From Planctomyces sp. SH-PL62 (GTDB lineage Bacteria; Planctomycetota; Planctomycetia; Isosphaerales; Isosphaeraceae), in the NCBI RefSeq assembly GCF_001610895.1, contig NZ_CP011273.1:806001-870000 (forward strand): a DNA stretch of 64,000 nt. The letters run 5' to 3'. The position numbers and the translations under genes are program-made. Positions 15,826 to 24,361 of the stretch are shown here, one piece after another (the first letter of the stretch is position 1; every line of letters begins with the position of its first letter). The notes below the pieces were generated by a model. That model was not told where the DNA came from and did no database searches. It saw nothing but the letters and a program-made list of their open reading frames with translations.

Positions 15826-16395
15826 ATGGATCGGCGTGGAATGGATCGCTTCAAATCCGGCGCGGCCCGGCTGGGCCTGGGGCTGGGGACGCTGGGGTTC
15901 GGCTGCCTGACGGTTTCCCTGTTCCTGGGGCCGACCTACGTCGGGCAATGGCGATCCGGGATGGGCGGGGATCTCTTCCTGGAACCGCCGGCTCCGAGCC
16001 GGATGACCGTCGGGGCGGAGTTGCTGGAGGCGCAGTTCGCGGACGGCTTCTGGGAGATCGCCGAGGTTGCGGCCGCGGCGCCGGAGCCGCCGAACTGGGA
16101 AGCCCTGCGCCGGATCCTTGAGGAGCGGGGCAAGACCGACCTCTGGTTCTCCGTACGGCTCCGATGGCTGATGGATGATGGGGACGGCGTGGTGATCACG
16201 TACATTCGTCGGCCCTATCAAAGCCGGATGCACTTCAACGAGTTCCTGAAACTGGCGAACGCAGCCCGATCGGAGGCGGGCCGCGTCGGGGCCGAGGAAC
16301 ACGGCTTCGACCGCGAGGCGGGGGCGGGGACCGACGCGCGCCTCCCGAGCTGGCTCATCGAGAACCTGATGCGCACCGGGCGGTTGGAGGGCTGA
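15826..16395 (+). CDS. Hypothetical protein, second of two tandem paralogues
   Basis: A 189-residue paralogue of the product at 14934-15497. Shared features are the N-terminal hydrophobic anchor (LGLGTLGFGCLTVSLFLGPTYV, about residues 17-38), the PEPPNWEALRRILEERGKTDLWFS core, and the IRRPYQSRMHFNEFL block. The C-terminus is longer and ends in LPSWLIENLMRTGRLEG. The ATG at 15826 was preferred over the in-frame ATG at 15841 because the GAGAGGGGGA ribosome-binding site is correctly spaced from it. Function is unknown; the product probably sits in the membrane or periplasm. Confidence 0.72.
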   Translation: MDRRGMDRFKSGAARLGLGLGTLGFGCLTVSLFLGPTYVGQWRSGMGGDLFLEPPAPSRMTVGAELLEAQFADGFWEIAEVAAAAPEPPNWEALRRILEERGKTDLWFSVRLRWLMDDGDGVVITYIRRPYQSRMHFNEFLKLANAARSEAGRVGAEEHGFDREAGAGTDARLPSWLIENLMRTGRLEG

Positions 16396-16413
16396 CCGGA
16401 GCGGTCGAGGCGG

Positions 16414-18129
16414 TCAGCGAGCGGCCGTCTCGGTCGTCGCGGCGTGGCGGCGGAGGATGCGGTCGACCTCGACCAGGGTGTACTCGCTGGAGTTGATGGT
16501 CGTGTGGATCTCGGGGACGAGGGTCTGACTCTCGGCGCCGCCGTGGAGGGCGCTCGGGATCGGCACGACGCCGTCGCCGCGGGCGATCACCAGGGGGAGG
16601 CCCGCGGTGCCGGCGAGGGTGTGGATCGTCAGGTCGGGACTCGTCGCGCGGCTTCGAAGCGTCCGAAGGGTCGGGTCGCGGCGCCTGAGCATCGCGATGC
16701 TGCTGGGCAGGTCGTGCATGTAACGCCGCACCGCTCCCGGGTTGTCGCGTTCGAGCTGCGCGATGAGCGGCCGCAGGTCTTCGGGTTGCTGGATCAGGCT
16801 GTCGCCGATCCGACCGACCGGCTGCGTCACCAGCGCGGAGCCGTCGTGGGGGGTGGCGACGAAGATCGCCCGACGGACGAACGGCACGGGGTCGAAGTAG
16901 AACAGGTTCGCCAGGAACGCGCGCGAGGCCTCGCTGGTGACCAGGGAGGCCAACGGCCGCGACAGGGCCAGATCGTAGAAGGCTTCGCCGCTGGAGACGA
17001 CCTGGAATTTGGAGAGCAGCCCCCCCATGCTGTGGCCGATCAGGACCGTGTTCTGCACCCCCGGATCGGATTGCGACGGGTCGAGCGTCGCCTCGAAACG
17101 ATGGAGCGCGCCCCGGAAGAGGGCCGCCGAGTGGAGGAAGGTGATCCCGGTGGGATATCGGAATCCCAGGATCTGATAGCGGTCCAGGAACCCCGGCTTC
17201 GCCCGCAGGCCGTTCATGAGGTCGGTGAAGGTGTACGGGGTGTCGTACAGGCCGTGGACGAAGACGATCGGGATCTTGCCCGGCTGAAACGGCTCGAGCA
17301 TCCCGAGGAAGGCCCGGTGGATCTCCTGGCTGGGGTTCACCAGACCGGCCCATCCCGATTCGCGACCGCCGGTGGACTCTTCCAGGAAGGAGATCGGCGA
17401 ATCGATGTCGCCGGCCAACCTCCGACGCACGCCGGCCAGCGGGACGGACCGGACCCGGAGCGGATCGTGGAACTCCAGCACGTCTCCCGGCCCCCCGTCG
17501 ACCCCGCCGAGCCAGGCGTCGAGGTCGGGCCGCAGCACGGCCGTCGCCGGGAAGTAGGACACGTCCGGGAGGAAGGCGTCGTCGATCCTCGCGTGCGGAT
17601 TCTTCCGCTCCACGACCTGGGTCGCCCCCACGCCCGCCCGCGTGTGGTCGCGGGAGTTGGATGGGTTCCGGGGCGCGTCGTCCGGGTCGACCAGCCGTTG
17701 GAAATCCTCGGGCGACCAGACGAATCCGTGGTGGACGATCGGGACGTGCCGCGCCCCGCTGGGCGTCTGGACGATCAGCCGCGAGCGGGGGTCGATCGCC
17801 CCATGCCGCATCGCCGCGCGCAGGCAGTCGCCAAGGCTGTCGTTGTAGAGGCTTTGCGCCTTCGCCGCGTCTCGGCTGGAAGGATCGGGGCACGCCGCCA
17901 TCGCGGCGAACGCGAACACGGCGCTCTCGTAGTAGAGATCGACGCATTCCGGCGCGCGGGCCTTGCGGGCGAGGACCGCCCGTCGCCAGGCCGAGGCCGC
18001 CCGATGCAAGGCGTGATCGGGATCGACGGCGCCCGCCCTGAGGAGGCTCGGCGCCGACATCGCCATCGCCGCGCCGAACAGGAAGCGTCGACGCGCATAC
18101 GGAACCCCGGCTGGCCGAGTCTCACCCAT
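16414..18129 (-). CDS. Secreted alpha/beta hydrolase, lipase-like
   Basis: The 571-residue protein starts with a twin-arginine-like signal (RRRFLFGAAMAMSAPSLLRAGA, residues 13-34). The hydrolase core has the oxyanion-type strand IVFVHGLYDTP (residues 288-298), the nucleophile elbow GHSMGG with S367 (365-370), an ATPHDGSA segment and a late RGDGVVP acidic motif that could supply the catalytic aspartate. Lipases and palmitoyl-thioesterase-like enzymes use this pattern. The substrate is unknown. The gene lies 147 bases downstream of htpG on the same strand, but the gap argues for separate expression. It ends 18 bases from the convergent hypothetical gene. Confidence 0.82.
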   Translation of the reverse strand: MGETRPAGVPYARRRFLFGAAMAMSAPSLLRAGAVDPDHALHRAASAWRRAVLARKARAPECVDLYYESAVFAFAAMAACPDPSSRDAAKAQSLYNDSLGDCLRAAMRHGAIDPRSRLIVQTPSGARHVPIVHHGFVWSPEDFQRLVDPDDAPRNPSNSRDHTRAGVGATQVVERKNPHARIDDAFLPDVSYFPATAVLRPDLDAWLGGVDGGPGDVLEFHDPLRVRSVPLAGVRRRLAGDIDSPISFLEESTGGRESGWAGLVNPSQEIHRAFLGMLEPFQPGKIPIVFVHGLYDTPYTFTDLMNGLRAKPGFLDRYQILGFRYPTGITFLHSAALFRGALHRFEATLDPSQSDPGVQNTVLIGHSMGGLLSKFQVVSSGEAFYDLALSRPLASLVTSEASRAFLANLFYFDPVPFVRRAIFVATPHDGSALVTQPVGRIGDSLIQQPEDLRPLIAQLERDNPGAVRRYMHDLPSSIAMLRRRDPTLRTLRSRATSPDLTIHTLAGTAGLPLVIARGDGVVPIPSALHGGAESQTLVPEIHTTINSSEYTLVEVDRILRRHAATTETAAR

Positions 18130-18276
18130 TAACGCCTCGCCGAATGTTCCAAACCCTTGCGACGCCGGGCGACGTCGACAGTCCTTTTCAGGAAATCGGT
18201 CGCCCGGATCATACGGCTTCAGCGGGATTTCGCGAAGGCCATGATTTTCCCGTCGCTGAAAAGGGGCCGTCGGCCG

Positions 18277-20196
18277 TTACGGGACGATCAAGGGCGAGCG
18301 CTTCTCGGCGGCCTCGTCCATGAACGTCTGGATCCGCGAGACCAGCTCCCGGGCGTCGGGGGTGACGCCTTCGAGGATCAGGGCGTTGGACCAGAGCTGG
18401 AGGCCGCATTGCTTGATGAAGGCGTCGTGCTCGGCGTTGGCGCCCAGGCGGCCGAGACGCCGGATCAGGGGGGACTTCGGGTTGATCTCCAGGATCCGCG
18501 ACATCTCCGGGACGTCCTTGTTGGCCATCTTGAGGATGCGCTGCATCTGCGTGGAGAGGCTGCCGTCGGCGTTGACGAGGCAGCAGGGGCTGTCGGTCAG
18601 TCGCTTGGATTCGCGGACCTCGCGGACCCGGTCGCCGACGGCCTCTCGGAACAGCTCCAGGACGCGGGCGAAGCCAGGTTCCGCCTGGGACTCGTCGGGG
18701 GTCTCGACCTTGGACTCGGCGTCTTCGGGGCCTTCGGGGAGGTCCAGATCGTCCGTGTCGATCGAGGTCAGGAGCTTGCCGTCGTAAGAGCCGAGGGCGT
18801 TCATCACGAACTCGTCGATCGGCTCGGTGAGGTAGAGCACCTCGACCTTGCGCCTGCGGAAGATTTCCAGGTTCGGATTCTTCTCGATCGCGGCGAGGTC
18901 GGGACCGCCGAGGAAGTAGATCCGCTTCTGGTTTTCGGGCGCGCGGGCGAGGTACTCGTCGAACGAGACGGAGAGCTTGCCGTCGGCCTGATGGGACGAG
19001 GCGAAGCGGAGCAGCCTGGAGAGCCGTTCGCGCTGGGGGATGTCGACGATGGCGCCTTCCTTGAGCAGGATGCCGAACTGCTCGGTGAAGGTCTGGAAGG
19101 CCTCGGGCTGGTCCTTGGCGAGCTGCTCAAGCCGATCGAACACCGCCTTCAACAGCGATCCCCGGATGCGTCGGATCACCGAGTTGTCCTGGAGCGTCTC
19201 GCGCGAGACGTTCAGCGGGAGGTCTTCGGAGTCGACCAGCCCGAACAGGAACCGCAGGTAATCCGGCAGCAGTTCGCGGCAGTCGGACTGGACCAGCACC
19301 CGCTTGGCGCAGAGGCTGACGCCGTGCTCCAGCCGGGGGAACCCGAAGCGCTCCAGGTTCGAGGGGGGGCAGTACAGGATGGCGTGGAACTGGATCGGCG
19401 AGTCGACCGAGACGTGGAGGTGCCAGAGCGGCTTCTCGTCGGTGTGATGGCTCAGGTGCTGATAGAAGCGATCGTACTGCTCCTCGGCGACCTGCCGCTT
19501 GGGCTCGACCCAGATGGGCTTCTGGTCGTTGATCACCTCGCCGTCGGGGCCGAGCCTGATCGGGTGGGGGACGAAGGTCGAATAGCGCCGGACCACGTCC
19601 TTGATATGGTACGGCGAGGCGAAATCCTTGGCGTCTTCCTTCAGGTGGAGGATGATCTCGGTGCCGCGGGGCAGGGGGTCGTCGACGGTCTCGATGGAGA
19701 ACCGGCCGGTGCCGTCCGACTCCCACTCCCAGCCTTGCTCCTCGTGGTAGCTTCGCGTGCGGACGCGGACCTGGTCGGCGACCATGAAGGCCGAGTAGAA
19801 GCCGACGCCGAACTGGCCGATCAGCGAGAGGTCGGCCTTGGACTTCGCCTCGCTGGACAGGTTCTTGAGGAACTCGCCCGAGCCGCTGTGGGCGATCGTC
19901 CCCAGGTTCGTCACCAGTTCGTCGCGGGTCATCCCGACGCCCGTGTCGCGGATGACCAGCCGGCGGCCTTCCTCGTCGGGTTCGATCCTGATCTCCAGGG
20001 GCCCGCACTCGCGCTGGGCGTCGTCGGTGAGCGAGACGAAGCGCATCTTGTCGAGCGCGTCGGAGGCGTTCGAGATCAGTTCCCGGAGGGCGATGTCCCG
20101 GCTCTGGTAGAGCGAATGCGAGAGCAGGTGGAGGAGCTGCTTGATCTCCGCCTGGAACGTGAATTCCTGCCGCTCGTGGGCGTTTCCGGCTGTCAT
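18277..20196 (-). CDS. htpG: Molecular chaperone HtpG (Hsp90)
   Basis: A 639-residue bacterial Hsp90 that uses ATP-driven dimer clamping to fold or protect client proteins in the cytoplasm. The N-terminal GHKL ATPase domain shows ELISNASDALDKMRF (catalytic Glu and Mg-binding Asn), DTGVGM and GQFGVGFYSAFM. The middle-domain arginine region includes SRETLQDNSVIRRIR, and the C-terminal dimerisation domain is complete. Length matches E. coli HtpG closely. The gene is read from its own upstream region; I see no CIRCE element. Confidence 0.98.
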   Translation of the reverse strand: MTAGNAHERQEFTFQAEIKQLLHLLSHSLYQSRDIALRELISNASDALDKMRFVSLTDDAQRECGPLEIRIEPDEEGRRLVIRDTGVGMTRDELVTNLGTIAHSGSGEFLKNLSSEAKSKADLSLIGQFGVGFYSAFMVADQVRVRTRSYHEEQGWEWESDGTGRFSIETVDDPLPRGTEIILHLKEDAKDFASPYHIKDVVRRYSTFVPHPIRLGPDGEVINDQKPIWVEPKRQVAEEQYDRFYQHLSHHTDEKPLWHLHVSVDSPIQFHAILYCPPSNLERFGFPRLEHGVSLCAKRVLVQSDCRELLPDYLRFLFGLVDSEDLPLNVSRETLQDNSVIRRIRGSLLKAVFDRLEQLAKDQPEAFQTFTEQFGILLKEGAIVDIPQRERLSRLLRFASSHQADGKLSVSFDEYLARAPENQKRIYFLGGPDLAAIEKNPNLEIFRRRKVEVLYLTEPIDEFVMNALGSYDGKLLTSIDTDDLDLPEGPEDAESKVETPDESQAEPGFARVLELFREAVGDRVREVRESKRLTDSPCCLVNADGSLSTQMQRILKMANKDVPEMSRILEINPKSPLIRRLGRLGANAEHDAFIKQCGLQLWSNALILEGVTPDARELVSRIQTFMDEAAEKRSPLIVP

Positions 20197-20542
20197 GTCG
20201 GCGATGACCTCTGGGCGTGATCGGACGTGGCCGCGGGGCCCTACCCGTCGGCCCGACGTATCAATATTCGGATTCTGCGTGACGCAATCGGCGCGCCGCT
20301 CCGCACGACCGCGTGCAAGTCATGCCGCTGGAACGACTTTAGGAATCAATCGCCGCCGCCTGCGTCCGCTCCCGCCTGTCATGACGGAAGGAGACCGCCG
20401 GAATGGCAGTTCACGGCGAACGGTGATCGTGGCGAGAGGCACCGCCATCAGATGGCAGGGACGATCCAGGCGCGGCGGGGAGCCGCGACCGAAGGAGGGG
20501 ACGCCGCGGGGTGGGGGCGTCGGGCGGGAGCAATTTTCAAAG
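20197..20542. other. Upstream region of htpG
   Basis: This 346-base non-coding stretch lies between htpG and tRNA-His. It should contain the htpG promoter, but I see no strong -35/-10 pair, no heat-shock inverted repeat of the CIRCE type and no clear sigma-32 site. The part next to the tRNA (20480-20540) is purine-rich and GC-rich without evident structure. Confidence 0.4.
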
Positions 20543-20616
20543 GGTGGCTGACGGGATTCGAACCCGCGATTTCCAGATCCACAATCTGGTGCCTTAACCG
20601 CTAGGCCACAGCCACC
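20543..20616 (-). tRNA. tRNA-His (anticodon GTG)
   Basis: The minus strand folds as a full tRNA: acceptor stem GTGGCTG with CAGCCAC, TG at positions 8-9, a D-arm with TAGCGGTTAA, an anticodon stem CCAGA/TCTGG around TTGTGGA giving anticodon GTG, and a T-arm with GGTTCGAATCC. An extra G at the 5' end faces C73, the identity element typical of tRNA-His, so the coordinates include G-1. The 3' CCA is not encoded. Confidence 0.97.
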
Positions 20617-20634
20617 ATCGATGACGATAGAGAC

Positions 20635-20664
20635 ACCATAATCTGGGCCGTGGGTTCGCGTCAA
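20635..20664 (-). promoter_or_regulatory. Promoter of tRNA-His
   Basis: On the minus strand TTGACG (20664-20659) and TATGGT (20640-20635) are separated by 18 bases and lie about 20 bases upstream of the tRNA 5' end, which is the expected distance for a stable RNA gene. Confidence 0.6.
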
Positions 20665-20880
20665 GCCGGGCCGGAGCAAAAACCGTCGGGACGGGGGATT
20701 GAGAAGTGGTTTGCGCAACGGTCGGGGCGGGCGACGAGAAAATCGCTACAAGAGCTTGACTCACACCGATAAACTCATGACGCTGGCCGATCGGAATGAC
20801 GGCGTTCGAGGCGGAGTTTTCGCCCGGGCGGTCGACGGCCGAGAGTCTTCCTCCTGGGGCGTTTCGGGGCGACGAGAGAC

Positions 20881-21885
20881 ATGGCAGATTCCTTGCTGCG
20901 GATCGGGATCGCCGGGTGCGGTCAGGCCGCGCGGATCCATGTGGAACGACTGCTGAAGGCGGCCGACGTGCAGATCGTCGGCTGCGTGGACGCCCTTCGC
21001 GAGTCGGCGGACGCCCTCGCCGGCACGATCGCCGGCAAGGGGGGGGCCAGGCCCGCGGTGTTCGACGATTTTCGGAGCTTGTTGGACCTGCGTCCCGACG
21101 CGGTGGCGATCTTCACGCCGCACCTCGGCCACTACCGGCAGGCGATGGACGCCCTCCAGGCCGACATCCACGTCTTCATCGAGAAGCCGCTCTCCACCAA
21201 CACGCAAGAGGCCGCCGACGTCGTGAACCTGGCGCGGGGGCGGAAGCTCAAGGTCGGCGTCGGGCATCAGTACCGGCTGCGGCCGAGCCTGGTCGAGGCC
21301 CGCAAGCGGCTGGCGGCCGACGCCGTGGGCCCGCTCCGACTGGTCACGGCGGCCCTGGCCGAGCCCTGGCTGGCCCGCCAGCAGGAGCGCGGGGGCGAGA
21401 GCTCCTGGCGGTTCGACCCCAAGCTGGCCGGCGGCGGACTGCTCGCCGACGCCGGCGACCACCTGATCGACGCCTTGCTCTGGACCACCGGAAGGACCCC
21501 TCTGGAGGTTTTCGCCGTGCAGAGCCGGCTCCCCTCGGGCCTCGACGTCGTGACCGCCGCGACGATCCGTCTGCAAGACGACGTGCCGGCCACCGTGGCC
21601 CTCTCGGGGGTCTCGCGAGGCAGCCTCTTCGAGCTCAACTTCTTCGGCGAGCGGGGCCGGATCCACGCGACCGACTCCCTCCTGGAGATCGACCAGGGGG
21701 ACGGCTCGCCCGCCCGCCGCGTCGAGCTGCCGGAGCCCTCCGAGTCGATCGACGCCAACTTTCTCGCCGCCCTCCGCGGGCTGGGGCCGCTCTGCTGCTC
21801 GGCCGAGGACGCGCTGGAGACGGTCCGGTTGAGCGAGGCCGTCGCCCGCTCGGCGGCGACCGGCCAGGTGGTCCAGCTGGTCTGA
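20881..21885 (+). CDS. Gfo/Idh/MocA family oxidoreductase
   Basis: A 334-residue NAD(P)-dependent dehydrogenase of the Gfo/Idh/MocA family, which typically oxidises or isomerises sugars and inositols. The Rossmann motif GIAGCGQAARIH is at residues 9-20, the family's EKPLSTNTQEA motif is at about 101-111, and a GGGLLADAGDHLIDALLW stretch supplies the expected catalytic Asp/His region (about residues 180-200). There is no signal peptide, so it is probably cytoplasmic, unlike many planctomycete members of this family that carry a Tat signal. The specific substrate cannot be assigned. Nothing adjacent forms an obvious sugar pathway. Confidence 0.93.
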   Translation: MADSLLRIGIAGCGQAARIHVERLLKAADVQIVGCVDALRESADALAGTIAGKGGARPAVFDDFRSLLDLRPDAVAIFTPHLGHYRQAMDALQADIHVFIEKPLSTNTQEAADVVNLARGRKLKVGVGHQYRLRPSLVEARKRLAADAVGPLRLVTAALAEPWLARQQERGGESSWRFDPKLAGGGLLADAGDHLIDALLWTTGRTPLEVFAVQSRLPSGLDVVTAATIRLQDDVPATVALSGVSRGSLFELNFFGERGRIHATDSLLEIDQGDGSPARRVELPEPSESIDANFLAALRGLGPLCCSAEDALETVRLSEAVARSAATGQVVQLV

Positions 21886-22283
21886 GCCGAGCCCCCTCGG
21901 CGATCCCCCGAACGTCGCCGTCCCCCTCGGCCGGGGAGGGACGCGGCGGTTCTCGGCGAAACAATTCGAAGTCGCCGCCGTTTCCTCGGACGACTCCCTT
22001 CAAGGCGTCCACGAGGTCCTGCCGAACAATCGGAGAGAACGCTCCGGTGCGGCGGCCTCGGCCACTCGGCCGATCCCCGGGCGAGGACCGCCCGGGAGCC
22101 GCGAACGGTCGGCCGCCCAGCCGTTCAGCCAAGCCAAAGCCCCATGACGACCCGATGACCAGCGTGAAGACTCGACCCCGAATTTCATCCCCTAATCGAA
22201 CTGCGGAACGGGATGACGCCCCGAGACTTCGCGTCTCGCAGACGCAACCCTTCCTGGCATCCCCTGGCCCGAGGACCGGATCC
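21886..22283 (+). other. Spacer with a hairpin after the oxidoreductase gene
   Basis: This 398-base stretch is mostly non-coding. A perfect 6-bp hairpin GCCGAG-CCCC-CTCGGC (21886-21901) overlaps the oxidoreductase stop region, and a second palindrome-like TCCCC-GGGGA element is near 21921-21940. An in-frame ATG at 22155 could extend the next gene upstream, but its ribosome-binding site is poor. Confidence 0.4.
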
Positions 22284-22634
22284 ATGCTCGACCTTGCGAC
22301 GACGTCCCTGATTCTGGAGCCTCTCGCCTCCCCGGACGATATCCGGGAAGGCTGGAACGCCCGAACCTCCTTCCTGGACGCCCGCCACCCCGGCGAGGAG
22401 GAGGAGTTCGACGAAACCTTCGACGACGAGGAAGACGACGAGGAGGAGTTCGACGAACTCGACGATGAGGAAGACATCGACGAGGACTTCGACGACGACG
22501 AGGAAGACATCGACGAAGAGCTCGACGACGAGATCGAGGACATCGACGTCGACGAGGATGAAGACGACTTCGACGACGATGACGACGACGAGTTCGACGA
22601 CATCGACGAGGAAGACGAAGAAGACATCGACTGA
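22284..22634 (+). CDS. Extremely acidic Asp/Glu-rich protein
   Basis: The predicted 117-residue product has an ordinary N-terminal third (residues 1-35) and then an uninterrupted low-complexity tail made almost only of Asp and Glu, punctuated by Phe, Ile and Leu (DDEEDIDEDFDDDEED-like units). The tail is built from degenerate repeats of a GACGACGAGGAAGACATC-like unit. Codon choice keeps the high GC3 of real genes here, and a terminator follows 40 bases later, both supporting expression. Possible roles are charge-based binding to basic proteins or metal, but this is speculation. The start is uncertain; 22155 is an in-frame alternative that would add 43 residues. Confidence 0.6.
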   Translation: MLDLATTSLILEPLASPDDIREGWNARTSFLDARHPGEEEEFDETFDDEEDDEEEFDELDDEEDIDEDFDDDEEDIDEELDDEIEDIDVDEDEDDFDDDDDDEFDDIDEEDEEDID

Positions 22635-22674
22635 GCCCCGACGGACCCCGCCGGGGACCCGACGAGCAATCCCG

Positions 22675-22704
22675 GAAGAGGCAGGCCCCACGGCCTGCCT
22701 CTTC
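22675..22704 (+). terminator. Intrinsic terminator after the acidic protein gene
   Basis: A perfect 13-bp stem (GAAGAGGCAGGCC at 22675-22687 with its complement at 22692-22704) and a four-base loop are followed by TCCGTTTA. The stem is ideal; the T-tract is short. Confidence 0.65.
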
Positions 22705-22878
22705 TCCGTTTACGCGGGCGTGCGCGGGGGATTTCCGGGAGGAGAAGCGAGAATGCACCTTGCCGCACGTCATGACTTCGGGATATTCTAAGAGAGATCG
22801 CCGTATCGGCCACCCTCCCTCGGCGCTTCGCCGGGCGATGGGACGATGTCGGTGGCAGGTACGAAGGGAGACGAAGCG

Positions 22879-23319
22879 ATGGGTGGATCGAACGACTGGA
22901 TGGGGGATTCCACCGGAGATCGGCCGACTCCTGAGACCTCGACGCGAAGGGTGCGCGAGCAATCCCAGCGCGATTTTGAAATCGAGTTCCTCGGCGGCAT
23001 CCTGGAACGCGACCCGTACCTCGTCGAAGTCCTCCGCGTGCACGCCAACAACCTCGCGGCCAAGGGGTTGTACACTCGCGCGTTGCAGCTCGACCGCAGG
23101 CTCGTCCGGCTCCTCCCCGAAGATGCAATCGCCTGGTACAACCTGGCGTGCAGCTACGCGATGATGGGCATGATCGATCCCGCCTTCGCTGGCCTGCAAC
23201 GGTCCCTGGAGCTGGGCTACCAGTGCCAGGAGCGGCTGCGGCACGACCCCGACCTGAAGACGCTCCGCCGCGATCCTCGCTTCCAGCGGTTGATCCGCCG
23301 CTTCGAGTTCATCCTCTGA
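22879..23319 (+). CDS. Small TPR-like protein
   Basis: The 146-residue product contains tetratricopeptide-like helices: LEVLRVHANNLAAKGLYTRALQLDRRL-type and DAIAWYNLACSYAMMGMIDPAFAGLQRS-type units (the latter with the canonical W/YNLA and A/L spacing), followed by a PDLKTLRRDPRFQRLI tail found at the end of many TPR proteins. TPRs mediate protein-protein contacts; the partner is unknown. I chose the ATG at 22879 because a GGGAG lies just upstream; an in-frame ATG at 22846 has no ribosome-binding site. There is no signal peptide. A strong terminator follows the gene. Confidence 0.8.
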   Translation: MGGSNDWMGDSTGDRPTPETSTRRVREQSQRDFEIEFLGGILERDPYLVEVLRVHANNLAAKGLYTRALQLDRRLVRLLPEDAIAWYNLACSYAMMGMIDPAFAGLQRSLELGYQCQERLRHDPDLKTLRRDPRFQRLIRRFEFIL

Positions 23320-23383
23320 TCGGCCCCGCCGCCGATTCGTTCCGGAACGCCCCGGCCGCGCCGGCCCAAACCCGCTGAAGAGG

Positions 23384-23438
23384 GCGGGCGCCGCCCACCG
23401 ATCCCCGGACGGTGAGCGGCGCCCGCCTTTTTTTTTTG
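23384..23438 (+). terminator. Strong intrinsic terminator
   Basis: A perfect 12-bp GC stem (23384-23395 with 23417-23428) is followed immediately by ten T residues (23429-23438). This is the best factor-independent terminator in the window, ending the TPR transcript 35 bases before the phosphorylase gene. Confidence 0.92.
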
Positions 23439-23472
23439 CCCTCGTCCCTCGACACGAGCCACGGGAAGTTCG

Positions 23473-24303
23473 ATGACCCATCACGATTGGGAGCACGTCC
23501 AGGAGGCCGCGAAGGCCGTCCGGGCGTCCTGGCAAGGAAGCCCGCGAATCGGCCTGGTGCTGGGCACCGGCCTGGGAGCCCTGGCCCGCGAGATCGAGTC
23601 GCCGGTCGCGATCCCATACCCCAAGATCCCCCACTTCCCGCGCTCCACGGTCGAGGGCCACGCCGGCCAGCTCGTCTGCGGGACCCTCGCCGGCCATCCC
23701 GTGATGGCGATGGAAGGGCGGTTCCACCTGTACGAGGGCTACTCCGCCGCCCAGGTGACGTTCCCGATCCGCGTGATGAAGGAGATGGGCTGCGAGTTGC
23801 TCGTGGTCTCCAACGCCTGCGGCGGCCTGAACCCCCAGTTCCGCAAGGGGGACCTCATGGTCATCGAAGACCACATCAACCTGCTGGGCCTCAACCCACT
23901 CATCGGCCCCAACGACGACCGCCTCGGCCCCCGCTTCCCGGATATGAGCGGGCCCTACGACGAGGGGCTGCAGGATCTGGCCCTCCGCGTGGCCCTTGAA
24001 GCGAACGTCGTCGCCCATCGGGGCGTCTACGTGGCGGTGACGGGCCCGAACCTGGAGACCCGGGCCGAGTACCGATTCCTCCGCGCCATCGGGGCCGACG
24101 TCGTCGGCATGTCCACGATCCCCGAGGTCCTGGTCGCCGTCCACGCCGGGATCAAGGTCCTGGGCTTCTCGATCGTCACCGACATGTGCCTGCCCGACGC
24201 GCTGGAGCCGGCGCGGATCGAGGACATCATCGCCGTCGCCAACCAGGCCGAAGCCAAGCTCCGCACCATCGTCCGGGGCGTCCTCGAACGCTGGCCGGGC
24301 TGA
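23473..24303 (+). CDS. punA: Purine-nucleoside phosphorylase (trimeric class I)
   Basis: A 276-residue enzyme that cleaves (deoxy)inosine and guanosine with phosphate to free base and ribose-1-phosphate in purine salvage. Family motifs are the phosphate-binding GTGLG (residues 31-35), the EGHAGQLV histidine, RFHLYEGYS, the purine-binding [20 protein letters not shown] and VGMSTIPE. Length matches trimeric PNPs (about 275). It lies between a strong terminator upstream and ileS 58 bases downstream, and could be co-transcribed with ileS and purN. The shared purine theme with purN is suggestive. Confidence 0.95.
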   Translation: MTHHDWEHVQEAAKAVRASWQGSPRIGLVLGTGLGALAREIESPVAIPYPKIPHFPRSTVEGHAGQLVCGTLAGHPVMAMEGRFHLYEGYSAAQVTFPIRVMKEMGCELLVVSNACGGLNPQFRKGDLMVIEDHINLLGLNPLIGPNDDRLGPRFPDMSGPYDEGLQDLALRVALEANVVAHRGVYVAVTGPNLETRAEYRFLRAIGADVVGMSTIPEVLVAVHAGIKVLGFSIVTDMCLPDALEPARIEDIIAVANQAEAKLRTIVRGVLERWPG

Positions 24304-24361
24304 GCCGGAACGAGGCCAAGAGTCGAGCCCCCTCGCACCGATCCAGGGATCCCGAAGCGTC

